Part shown: positions 45,014-52,572 of the stretch, piece after piece | How the letters are laid out: each line of letters opens with the position of its first letter | Position numbering within the stretch: the stretch's first letter is position 1 | Source of the DNA: JAGPCK01 sp041675505 | GTDB lineage: Bacteria > Bacteroidota > Bacteroidia > UKL13-3 | Length of the DNA: 64,000 nt | Assembly: GCA_041675505.1 (NCBI GenBank) | Contig: JBAYTR010000004.1 | Coordinates: 124,001-188,000, forward strand | Direction of reading: 5' to 3' | The notes under the pieces: generated by a model | Told to the model about the DNA's origin: nothing | The model's input: only the letters and a program-made list of their open reading frames with translations | The model's database searches: none | Program-made: the position numbers and the translations under genes

Positions 45014-45363
45014 TTTTGTTTTTTGGCTGATTTTTGCAAGGCTTCGTTTTGCAAAATGTTGATGTTCTCAATAACCTGTTCGTACATAGGGTCGGCTATG
45101 TCGGGGTTTTTCATGTAAAAATCCCAGCTCTTTTTGTACTCCTGTTCTGTAATGCTGTATTTTTTAAAAATGGTGTTGTAACCTGATATGGTGACCTTTT
45201 TCACACTGTCCTGGTTCATGAATTGTGTCGACATAAACGCACCTTCCAGCAAATGAATATCAGTTAACACCAGAATCATTTTTTCTTCAGGAATAACATC
45301 ATCAGGAACGCTGTTGGGTTGGACACAGCCGGCCAGCAAAAGCACAGAAAAAAGAATTGTCAT
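45010..45363 (-). CDS. DUF4296 lipoprotein
   Basis: A 117-residue lipoprotein. The ATG at 45363 gives MTILFSVLLLAGC, an ideal lipobox. The mature part (PEEKMILVLTDIHLLEGAF ... YNTIFKKYSITEQEYKKSWDFY) is the DUF4296 pattern, confined to Bacteroidota. Role unknown. It precedes mutS2 with a 4-bp overlap and is divergent from the yggS-like gene 82 bp away. Confidence 0.85.
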   Translation of the reverse strand: MTILFSVLLLAGCVQPNSVPDDVIPEEKMILVLTDIHLLEGAFMSTQFMNQDSVKKVTISGYNTIFKKYSITEQEYKKSWDFYMKNPDIADPMYEQVIENINILQNEALQKSAKKQK

Positions 45364-45445
45364 GTATTTCACGAGTCAAAAATACGCATTCTGTGCACTA
45401 TTTGTTCCCGTCTTTTTAGCAGTTTTGATTATTATTGAACCACAT

Positions 45446-46114
45446 ATGAGCAGTACTGTTGCCCTTGCACTTCACCACATCAAATCATCTCTGCCTGAAC
45501 ATGTTCAACTGATTGCAGTTTCCAAAACCAAGCCCTCAAGCCTGATACTGGAAGCATATACTGCCGGTCAGCGCGACTTTGGCGAAAACAAAGTGCAGGA
45601 AATGGTGGATAAACAGGCTCAACTTCCTGCCGATATCCGCTGGCATTTAATAGGGCATTTACAAAGCAACAAAGTAAAATACATTGCTCCCTTTGTACAC
45701 CTCATTCACAGTGTTGACAGCCTGAAATTACTTACTGAAATAAACAAACAGGGTGAAAAAAATAACCGTGTAATCAATTGCCTGCTGCAGGTGTTTATTG
45801 CTTCAGAAGAAACCAAGTTCGGGCTGGATGAAAATGAACTGAAGGAGATTATACAACCACAAGTGTTGGCTGAATTACCTTTCATACACATTTGCGGACT
45901 GATGGGAATGGCCAGTTTCACTGACAATACAGACAAAGTACGAAATGAATTCCGACAACTGAAATCTGTTTTTGATCATTTAAAATCAACTGTTTTTAGC
46001 AACTCAACATCCTTCAACATTCTTTCCATGGGCATGTCGGGCGATTACCCGCTTGCCATTCAGGAAGGCAGTACCATGATTCGTGTAGGCAGTTCTATAT
46101 TCGGTACACGCTGA
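45446..46114 (+). CDS. yggS: YggS-family PLP homeostasis protein
   Basis: A 222-residue PLP-binding TIM-barrel protein of the YggS/PROSC family, which buffers pyridoxal phosphate. The ATG at 45446 (MSSTVALALHHIKSSLPEHV) is chosen because the upstream extension of the frame has a hydrophobic stretch unlike the family and overlaps the divergent gene. QLIAVSKTKP holds the PLP-binding Lys, followed by FGENKVQEM, WHLIGHLQSNKVKY and LSMGMSGDYPLAIQEGSTMI. The stop overlaps the next ATG by one base. Confidence 0.92.
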   Translation: MSSTVALALHHIKSSLPEHVQLIAVSKTKPSSLILEAYTAGQRDFGENKVQEMVDKQAQLPADIRWHLIGHLQSNKVKYIAPFVHLIHSVDSLKLLTEINKQGEKNNRVINCLLQVFIASEETKFGLDENELKEIIQPQVLAELPFIHICGLMGMASFTDNTDKVRNEFRQLKSVFDHLKSTVFSNSTSFNILSMGMSGDYPLAIQEGSTMIRVGSSIFGTR

Positions 46115-47070
46115 TGGATCAATATACACTGGGCGTACTCGCTGCATTTGCCACCGTATTTTCCTGGTCATTCGGCACACTCTCATTTACCAAAGCCTCC
46201 CGATTAGTAGAACCCTCGGTACTCAATAAGTTTCGATTGATGCTGGCCGTAGTGGCACTCACCATCATTGCCTCCGTTGTTACACAACAAAGCCCGCTCT
46301 ACCTTTTCACCTCACCTCGCGCCCAAAGCTGGATATGGCTGGGGCTCTCAGGAATTATTGGCCTTACCATCGGTGATTATTTCGTGTTTACGGCATTCAA
46401 AATTTTAGGTGCTGCACGCGGAAGTATGTTCTCCACCATCAGTCCTGCTGCGGCTCTAATCACCGGTTACCTCATGCTGGATGAGCGCATCAGTTTCATT
46501 GGTTTTATGGGCATGAGTGTAACCATGTTCGGCATCATGTGGTTGCTGAGCAGTCGTGAACAAAAAGAACAAGCTGCGGCAGAAAATCATGGAAACTATA
46601 CCAAGGGCATTGTAATGGGCATTGCTTCGGCTTGTTGCCAAGGCATAGGATTGGTAATGGCAAAAAAAGGAATGATGGATCACGGAGAACGCATTATATC
46701 TCCCATTGATGCCACCTGGATAAGAATGCTGATGGCCTTCGGCAGCATTTACCTCATTGACCTCATACGCAGAAAAGACGTGTGGTTCATTCAACCGATT
46801 GTGCAACACAAAGAAGCCATCAAATACATTCTGATGGGCACCTTATTCGGACCTGTGATTGGTGTGGCTCTCTCTCTTTTGGCGGCCTCCTCCATTGATG
46901 TATCTGTTGCGCAAACCATACTTTCACTGGTGCCCATGATTGTATTTCCTCTCTCAGCGTTTTTGTACAAAACACCGTTTACACTAAAAATGCTGCTGAG
47001 TGTTTTGATTGCCATTGCTGGTGTAATGGTGCTTATCTGGCAAGACAGGATAATTACTTTGCTGGGTTAA
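46114..47070 (+). CDS. EamA/DMT-family transporter
   Basis: A 318-residue inner-membrane protein with ten predicted helices in two EamA repeats (about 5-145 and 165-310), the drug/metabolite transporter plan. Substrate is not predictable. It is coupled to yggS by a TGATG start-stop overlap, which is unusual for its function and may simply reflect compact gene packing. Confidence 0.87.
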   Translation: MDQYTLGVLAAFATVFSWSFGTLSFTKASRLVEPSVLNKFRLMLAVVALTIIASVVTQQSPLYLFTSPRAQSWIWLGLSGIIGLTIGDYFVFTAFKILGAARGSMFSTISPAAALITGYLMLDERISFIGFMGMSVTMFGIMWLLSSREQKEQAAAENHGNYTKGIVMGIASACCQGIGLVMAKKGMMDHGERIISPIDATWIRMLMAFGSIYLIDLIRRKDVWFIQPIVQHKEAIKYILMGTLFGPVIGVALSLLAASSIDVSVAQTILSLVPMIVFPLSAFLYKTPFTLKMLLSVLIAIAGVMVLIWQDRIITLLG

Positions 47071-47106
47071 AGAAACACTTCACCACGGAAAACTAATGTA
47101 GAAGTA

Positions 47107-47829
47107 TTACCTCAGCAAGGTGATGTCACTTACTCCGGCTGCACGCTCCACTGTAAAACCTTCTCCGTAAGTAGTGCTGATGATGCGCCCAAACTGACGT
47201 GCACGGGCATCAATAAAAGCCAAAAATTCAGGCGTGGAAATGGGTGTTACCGGTTCATCTGTAGCAGTACCTGCATTAAAAAACTGGCTGCTAAATGCCT
47301 GAATGGCCCTCATTTTAACCTCCATTACCTCGGTGATATCCACTACAAAATGGGGCTCTACCCAGTTATCTTGTATGTAATGGTAAATCGCTTTGGGGCG
47401 CCAGGCTTCTTGTGTACTTCCGTTGTGTTGTGTTTTTACCTTGCGTAAACCGCTCAGAAAACAGGCTTCACTTACCAGCTGTGCCGCTCTTCCGTGATCA
47501 GGGTGACGGTCTTTGATGGCATTACATAAAACTATTTCAGGCCGGTATAAACGCAGGTAATGAATGATGGGTAAAAAATTAGCTTCATCAATAGTAAAAA
47601 ATCCGTCACGTAACCCGGCATTCTCGCGTATACTCACGCCCATTATTTTAGCTCCTTCTGCTGCTTCTTTGGACCGCAATTCAGCGGTACCACGGGTACC
47701 TAATTCACCTCGCGTTAAATCGAGTATACCAACCTGTTTACCCATTGCTACGTGTTTGGCTACTGTACCCGAACAAGCCAATTCCACATCATCAGGGTGT
47801 ACGCCTATAGCCAGAATATCTAACTTCAT
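47107..47829 (-). CDS. bshB1: Bacillithiol biosynthesis deacetylase BshB1
   Basis: A 240-residue LmbE-like zinc deacetylase that converts GlcNAc-malate to GlcN-malate in bacillithiol synthesis. Zinc motif GVHPDDVEL (His11, Asp14) near the start, LDLTRGELGTRGT, NAGLRDGFF, and the second metal region DRHPDHGRAA are the BshB1 signatures. bshA and bshC are not in the window. Convergent with the EamA gene. Confidence 0.92.
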   Translation of the reverse strand: MKLDILAIGVHPDDVELACSGTVAKHVAMGKQVGILDLTRGELGTRGTAELRSKEAAEGAKIMGVSIRENAGLRDGFFTIDEANFLPIIHYLRLYRPEIVLCNAIKDRHPDHGRAAQLVSEACFLSGLRKVKTQHNGSTQEAWRPKAIYHYIQDNWVEPHFVVDITEVMEVKMRAIQAFSSQFFNAGTATDEPVTPISTPEFLAFIDARARQFGRIISTTYGEGFTVERAAGVSDITLLR

Positions 47830-47881
47830 GACGCAAAAATACCAATTTAAGGCAGAATGTAAGACCCTGTAAAAACAAGTT

Positions 47882-48445
47882 TTAGTTGAACCCGAGTGAT
47901 TTTATAATCATTTCAATCTGGTAGTCCTCCACAGGATCGTACTCCTGTTTCAGATTACTACCAAAAGTTTTGGCCAGTGTTTGCCAAAAGAAAGTACCTG
48001 CACTGCCTTTGTAATCTTTAAGCAGTTCATAGGTGGTTTGTCCCGTTTCCCGATGTATGAGTTTCACCAGAATTTTACCTTGTGTGATGGTAAGTTTGGT
48101 GAGGTCGTCCATAAACTGATCTTTGATGGCCTTTTCGGTTTCTTTGATGTAAGCTTTGCGCTGCTTTTTATCTTCCATCAGGGCCAGATTCTGTTCCATT
48201 AACTGCAATCGGAAAGCGGCCATCTTAGCATAAGGCAAGGCTCTGCGTACATCGCGCACCAGCTTGCGGAACTTGCGCATGGCCACAGTATCTTTTGCAT
48301 CAATTTTGGTGAACGTGGGCAGGTTATAAATTACAATGGTATCTCCATCCACTACTTCAAAAGGCAAAATTTTGAAATCGCCTTGTTGTGCCCTTACTAA
48401 TGTAAAGGTGAAAGTGAATACAAGAAGTGCGGTGATTTTTTTCAT
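47882..48445 (-). CDS. DUF4294 protein
   Basis: A 187-residue secreted or periplasmic protein. The ATG at 48445 gives a signal peptide (MKKITALLVFTFTFTLVRAQ); the frame is open a little further upstream. The body FKILPFEVVDGDTIVIYNLP, FRKLVRDVRRALPYAKMAAF and IKLIHRETGQTTYELLKDYKGSAGTFFWQTLA-type segments identify DUF4294, a Bacteroidota family of unknown role. It follows lgt closely in the same direction. Confidence 0.87.
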   Translation of the reverse strand: MKKITALLVFTFTFTLVRAQQGDFKILPFEVVDGDTIVIYNLPTFTKIDAKDTVAMRKFRKLVRDVRRALPYAKMAAFRLQLMEQNLALMEDKKQRKAYIKETEKAIKDQFMDDLTKLTITQGKILVKLIHRETGQTTYELLKDYKGSAGTFFWQTLAKTFGSNLKQEYDPVEDYQIEMIIKSLGFN

Positions 48446-48481
48446 TGCCTGTTGAAGGAATATCAAATCACAAGCCAAAGA

Positions 48482-49630
48482 TTAAGCTGTGGCAGGCTTA
48501 CGCTTTAACCACCACCAACCAAAGGCTCCGGTAGCAAATAATAAAACGGATATTATTTCGGCCTGAGTTACCTGCGCACCAAAAATATTATACACACTGT
48601 TTACTCGTATTTTCTCAATCATAAACCGTTCAACTCCATTGAGCATTAGATACAGGCAAAACATTAAACCGGGCGTTTTTAACTTTTTGCGAATGGACCA
48701 CAGAAAAATGAACAGGCCTATACACAAAATGGCTTCATATAAAGGAGTAGGAAAAACGCCTTCAGGCAAGGCATTACAATAACGACCTTCGCAGCCGGGT
48801 ATGGGCACACCGTCATGCACCACATTGTTGGGATAGGTATAACTCCAAAACCAATCAGGCAAAAAAGACAGGGATGATGGTTTAGGCAAGGTATTCACAA
48901 TACCCCAGTCGCCATCACCTGATACCTGGCAACCAACACGACCCATGCCATAGGAAAGCATTAAACCGGGCGCAGTAGCATCAGCCATGTGTATGGGCTT
49001 CACTCCGTTTTTATTGGCAAAATAAAGAACGGAAACAGCACCGCAAATCAAGCCACCGTAAAAGGTAAGTCCGCTGGCTGAGAAAAGTGAACCCATAGGG
49101 TCTTGCCAAAACTCATCGAGGTTCTCCAGTTGATGAAATACTTTAGCTCCTAAAATACCTGCAACTGCGGCAATGGTAACCACTGTATCCATTAACTGAT
49201 AGGGATGACGCTCTACTTCTACCCATTCAGGTTTTGGTAATTTTTCCTTGTCATCTTCCTTCTTTCTGAGGTATACAGAAAGTCCAAGTCCTAATAAGCC
49301 TCCTACCCAACTTCCGTCTAAAGTGAGAATAAGTGATTGCGGATCTTCACCAAAGGCTTTTGCATTCAGAATAAAATAAAGCAGTTTAAACCCTATGAGA
49401 AAACCTGTAACTGCTGCCATAGCATAGTCACCTTTTGTGGCAGGTTGTCCGCGCAATACTTTAATACGCATGGAAGCTATCAGTCCCTCGTTTTCTTTGC
49501 GTAACAATTCCCTTTTAGAAACCATGTAGGCTCCCACAAAAGATAATGCGAGTATAAATCCAAAACTGGGCAAAGCCGGAAATGGTAATCCGAACAGGTC
49601 ATTGAAAAGATGTTGTAGCGTAGGATACAT
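48482..49630 (-). CDS. lgt: Prolipoprotein diacylglyceryl transferase (Lgt) family protein
   Basis: A 382-residue multi-pass membrane protein. The Lgt signature is present as YGMGRVGCQVSGDGDWG near residue 240, with the essential Arg, and LPEGVFPTPLYEAIL near 290. It is about 100 residues longer than Escherichia coli Lgt because of a charged loop (residues about 105-150) and an extended N-terminus. Lgt attaches diacylglycerol to the lipobox Cys of prolipoproteins such as the Wza-like and DUF4296 proteins here. Another Lgt paralogue elsewhere cannot be excluded. Confidence 0.85.
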   Translation of the reverse strand: MYPTLQHLFNDLFGLPFPALPSFGFILALSFVGAYMVSKRELLRKENEGLIASMRIKVLRGQPATKGDYAMAAVTGFLIGFKLLYFILNAKAFGEDPQSLILTLDGSWVGGLLGLGLSVYLRKKEDDKEKLPKPEWVEVERHPYQLMDTVVTIAAVAGILGAKVFHQLENLDEFWQDPMGSLFSASGLTFYGGLICGAVSVLYFANKNGVKPIHMADATAPGLMLSYGMGRVGCQVSGDGDWGIVNTLPKPSSLSFLPDWFWSYTYPNNVVHDGVPIPGCEGRYCNALPEGVFPTPLYEAILCIGLFIFLWSIRKKLKTPGLMFCLYLMLNGVERFMIEKIRVNSVYNIFGAQVTQAEIISVLLFATGAFGWWWLKRKPATA

Positions 49631-49644
49631 GAATATGTTTTAAA

Positions 49645-50949
49645 TTAGTGAACAACGGGAACGTTACACAGTGCCGTTCCGTCATCTGTTATCTGTACAA
49701 GTTCCACTTCCGTTACTTCGTTAACCAGTAAAGGATCGTAAGTGGTTTTTACCTTAATGTAATTATCCGTAAACCCGTGCATGAAACTACCGTCTTGTTC
49801 AGCTTCAAATAACACGTTAAAAGTTTTGCCTAAGTGTTGCTCGTAAAAAAATCTGCGTTTTTTATCTGAAAGTATGTGCAGCATTTTACTGCGCTCATTC
49901 CGTTCGTTCATGGGTACTACACCTTCCATTTTATAAGCGGTGGTATTCACACGCTCTGAGTAAGTAAATACATGCAGGTACGAAACGTCCAGCTCATTCA
50001 AAAAAGTATACGTATCTAAAAAGTCCTCATGTGTTTCTCCCGGAAAGCCTATAATCACATCCACACCTATACAAGCGTGTGGCATCAGTTTTTTGATGGT
50101 GGCCACGCGGTTGGCATATAACTCCCGCAAGTACTTTCTACGCATCAGCTTCAGCAGTTTATCGCTACCTGATTGCAGAGGAATATGAAAATGGGGAACT
50201 ATTTGTTTTGACACGGAGGCTAACTCCATAATTTCGTTGGTGAGTAAATTGGGCTCAATGGAGGAAATACGCAAACGGGTAATACCCTCTATCTGTTCCA
50301 GTCCTTTTAATAAATCATAAAACGTTTCTCCGGTATTTACTCCAAAGTCGCCAATATTTACGCCTGTAAGCACAATCTCTTTTACACCCTTGGCTACAAT
50401 TTCTTCTGCTTGTTTTATTACGTTGGCTACTGTATCACTGCGGCTTTTGCCCCGGGCCAGCGGTATGGTACAAAAAGAACAAAAATAATCACATCCGTCC
50501 TGCACCTTGAGGAAAGAACGGGTGCGGTCGCCCACCGAGTAAGCCGATTGGTATGTGCTCACTTCTTTGATGCGGGTATTGTGTACCTCACCCCTGCTGC
50601 GTTTGGTTAAATCGCTCAAATGGGCAATAAGGTTGAACTTCTCAGCAGCACCTAAAACCACATCCACGCCCGGAATACCTGCAATTTCCTGAGGTTTGAG
50701 TTGCGCATAACACCCCACAATGGCCACAAAAGCACTCGGATTAAATTTGAGGGCTTCTTTTACCACTTTACGGCATTTTTTATCTGCATTATCGGTTACC
50801 GAGCAGGTATTGATCACATACACATCTGCCCCTTGCTCAAAATTAATTTTCTGAAAGCCATGCTCATCTAACTGACGTGCAATGGTAGAGGTCTCAGAAA
50901 AGTTGAGCTTACAACCTAAGGTATAAAAAGATACTGTTTGTACCGCCAT
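49645..50949 (-). CDS. mtaB: tRNA t6A37 methylthiotransferase MtaB
   Basis: A 434-residue radical-SAM enzyme that makes ms2t6A37 in tRNA. The ATG at 50949 gives MAVQTVSFYTLGCKLNFSE. Three N-terminal Cys (TLGCKLN, NTCSVTD, VGCYAQ) bind one cluster; the radical SAM site is GCDYFCSFCTIPLARGKSR (CxxxCxxC, about residue 152); a TRAM domain closes the protein. The LGCKLN motif favours MtaB over MiaB or RimO. Confidence 0.92.
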   Translation of the reverse strand: MAVQTVSFYTLGCKLNFSETSTIARQLDEHGFQKINFEQGADVYVINTCSVTDNADKKCRKVVKEALKFNPSAFVAIVGCYAQLKPQEIAGIPGVDVVLGAAEKFNLIAHLSDLTKRSRGEVHNTRIKEVSTYQSAYSVGDRTRSFLKVQDGCDYFCSFCTIPLARGKSRSDTVANVIKQAEEIVAKGVKEIVLTGVNIGDFGVNTGETFYDLLKGLEQIEGITRLRISSIEPNLLTNEIMELASVSKQIVPHFHIPLQSGSDKLLKLMRRKYLRELYANRVATIKKLMPHACIGVDVIIGFPGETHEDFLDTYTFLNELDVSYLHVFTYSERVNTTAYKMEGVVPMNERNERSKMLHILSDKKRRFFYEQHLGKTFNVLFEAEQDGSFMHGFTDNYIKVKTTYDPLLVNEVTEVELVQITDDGTALCNVPVVH

Positions 50950-51031
50950 GAGCCGCAAAGATAAGATTTTGAGTGAAATTATAGTTCCATACGCTGCCTG
51001 CAGCCCAACGCAAATTGGAACGGTTTTTTCT

Positions 51032-51039
51032 TACCTTTG
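51032..51039 (+). promoter_or_regulatory. -7 promoter box of yceI
   Basis: TACCTTTG matches TAnnTTTG exactly, 19 bp before the yceI ATG. A TTGG at 51015-51018 is closer than the usual -33 spacing, so the upstream element is uncertain. Confidence 0.45.
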
Positions 51040-51058
51040 GGCAAAATAAGTATACCGT

Positions 51059-51604
51059 ATGAACACAATCAAAAAATCATGGTCTTTAATGCTGGTGCTT
51101 TTGTTAAGTACCTTCGGAGTTTTTGCACAAAATGCTAAAACAGCAACATCTGGAACAATCAGCTTCTTCTCCTCAACCCCGGTTGAAGATATTGACGCTT
51201 ATACTAATAATGTCTTATCAAAAGTAGACTTCACTAAAAAGACGATGGCATTTGTTATTCAAAATAACAGTTTCCAGTTCAAGAATAAACTCATGCAAGA
51301 ACATTTCAATGAAAAGTACATGGAAAGTGACAAATACCCTCAAAGTTCATTTGTAGGAATTATAAGTGGTGATTATGATATTGCTAAAGATGGGGAATAC
51401 AAAGTATCCGTTACGGGAAAGTTAAAAATACATGGTGTGGAACAAGAACGAACAATCCCCGGATCAATAGTAGTTAAAGAAGGCAAAATTGTATTAAAAA
51501 GTGCATTTAAAGTAAAGGTAGCCGACCATAAAATTGAAATACCCAAACTTGTTACATCTAAAATTGCAGAAGAAATTGATGTAAAAGTAGAAGCTACTTT
51601 CTAA
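51059..51604 (+). CDS. yceI: YceI-family lipocalin-like periplasmic protein
   Basis: A 181-residue YceI protein, a lipocalin-like barrel that binds isoprenoid or other lipid-like ligands. Signal peptide MNTIKKSWSLMLVLLLSTFG with cleavage after FAQ; then GTISFFSSTPVEDIDAYTN, MQEHFNEKYMESDKYPQSSF and the C-terminal YKVSVTGKLKIHGVEQERTI. Its last two codons and stop are the start of a 104-bp sequence found again at 52469-52572. Confidence 0.88.
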   Translation: MNTIKKSWSLMLVLLLSTFGVFAQNAKTATSGTISFFSSTPVEDIDAYTNNVLSKVDFTKKTMAFVIQNNSFQFKNKLMQEHFNEKYMESDKYPQSSFVGIISGDYDIAKDGEYKVSVTGKLKIHGVEQERTIPGSIVVKEGKIVLKSAFKVKVADHKIEIPKLVTSKIAEEIDVKVEATF

Positions 51605-51701
51605 GCTGAAAATATCTCTAACAAAAAAGCCCCGCAAATATTTGCGGGGCTTTTTTGTTGCAATGCAACTGTGAATTATTTAAGGTTGGCCATGGCCGCT
51701 T
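51598..51701. repeat. 104-bp direct repeat, copy 1
   Basis: Begins at the last codons of yceI, includes the terminator, and ends with a remnant (51676-51701) of the last eight or nine codons of the TPR gene in reverse orientation. Differs from copy 2 by two substitutions and two single-base indels; the difference in the TPR remnant is synonymous. Confidence 0.9.
51620..51659. terminator. Bidirectional intrinsic terminator, copy 1
   Basis: A 40-nt perfect palindrome: A-rich flank, GCCCCGCAAAT / ATTTGCGGGGC stem, T-rich flank. It works in both directions, ending yceI and, on the other strand, the DUF6252-like gene. Confidence 0.9.
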
Positions 51702-51746
51702 CACTAACCACGCTCTTTCACATTTCGGGATATTCATTTCTTTCGG

Positions 51747-51770
51747 ATGGTTGGCGAGGACGCCAACCAT
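51747..51770. repeat. REP-like palindrome (10-bp stem, 4-nt loop)
   Basis: ATGGTTGGCG, loop AGGA, CGCCAACCAT: a perfect GC-rich stem-loop, unlike its AT-rich surroundings. It lies in the inserted segment between the two 104-bp repeats, downstream of the DUF6252-like gene. It has the look of repetitive extragenic palindromes; no second copy was noticed in the window. Confidence 0.5.
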
Positions 51771-51804
51771 GGACAATATAACCTTTTCATATTGTTTTTT
51801 GCGT

Positions 51805-52353
51805 TTAATAATTTTTCAAATCGAATCGTCCATCGGTTACCTCCACAATTTCACCAGTAACTTTATCCTTAGCTTTAAAAGAAAATGTTCCCGATACAAT
51901 ATATCTACGCATGGATGTATCTAAACGAGTAATGGTGATTGTACCAGTATTTGTATTATCAGTTTCATACACCTCATACCCCCTTTTTTTTTCGCGACTA
52001 TAATATCCTCTAGAGTAATATGGAGTATGCCCCCCTAAAGCATAACTCCCTGTATCTGAAACCGTAAATTTCCCCAGTATAATTGATACGTAGTCTTTGG
52101 GAACCCAAAAATCTTCTGCTCTGATATCTAGTTCACCATAATGAAACCAAACCCAAGGTGTTGCCTCTGGCAACCACACCTTGCCGTTTACTTTGCAACC
52201 AAAGGTATTAGCACCTATTTGTGTGGCGGGGGGTAGTGTTTTATGCTCATCATTGAATTTATCATTATCTGTTTCGCACTTCATATTAAATGAAATGCTT
52301 CCTGTAAATAAAATAAGAAGTAGTATAAGGTTAGTTGTAAATTGTATTTTCAT
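51805..52353 (-). CDS. DUF6252-like secreted protein (inserted gene)
   Basis: A 182-residue protein starting at the ATG at 52353, with a signal-like hydrophobic N-terminus (MKIQFTTNLILLLILFTGSI). The mature part has IGANTFGCKVNGKVWLPEAT and ends SGTFSFKAKDKVTGEIVEVTDGRFDLKNY, the pattern of DUF6252 proteins, small surface or periplasmic beta proteins of unknown role found in many copies in Bacteroidota. It is the only gene between two 104-bp direct repeats and so appears to be an accessory insertion between yceI and the TPR gene. Confidence 0.65.
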   Translation of the reverse strand: MKIQFTTNLILLLILFTGSISFNMKCETDNDKFNDEHKTLPPATQIGANTFGCKVNGKVWLPEATPWVWFHYGELDIRAEDFWVPKDYVSIILGKFTVSDTGSYALGGHTPYYSRGYYSREKKRGYEVYETDNTNTGTITITRLDTSMRRYIVSGTFSFKAKDKVTGEIVEVTDGRFDLKNY

Positions 52354-52468
52354 GACAGTTTGAATTTTTGCATATACAAAGTAAAAGCATTTTTTGGGAG
52401 AAATGTAAGAGTGTAAATTAGATAGTTTGTCTTCTTTCACTTGCTACAATAGTGCAAGTCATTTTCTA

Positions 52469-52572
52469 TTTCTAAGCTGAAAATATCTCTAAACAAAAAA
52501 GCCCCGCAAATTTTGCGGGGCTTTTTTGTTGGAATGCAACTGTGAATTATTTGAGGTTGGCCATGGCCGCTT
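52469..52572. repeat. 104-bp direct repeat, copy 2
   Basis: Starts with a remnant of the yceI 3' end (TTCTAA at 52470-52475), includes a terminator, and runs into the true 3' end of the TPR gene. It is the partner of 51598-51701. Confidence 0.9.
52492..52530. terminator. Bidirectional intrinsic terminator, copy 2
   Basis: A 39-nt palindrome with stem GCCCCGCAAA / TTTGCGGGGC around a single central T and A/T-rich flanks. It ends the TPR gene on the minus strand. Confidence 0.9.

Noticed and set aside
45314..45445. N-terminal extension of the YggS-like protein
   Set aside because: The extension overlaps the divergent DUF4296 gene and is unlike the family; the ATG at 45446 fits the usual length.
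51655..51924. Plus-strand open frame of 89 codons across repeat copy 1 and the REP-like stem
   Set aside because: It crosses a terminator flank and the 3' end of the DUF6252-like gene and has no plausible protein features.
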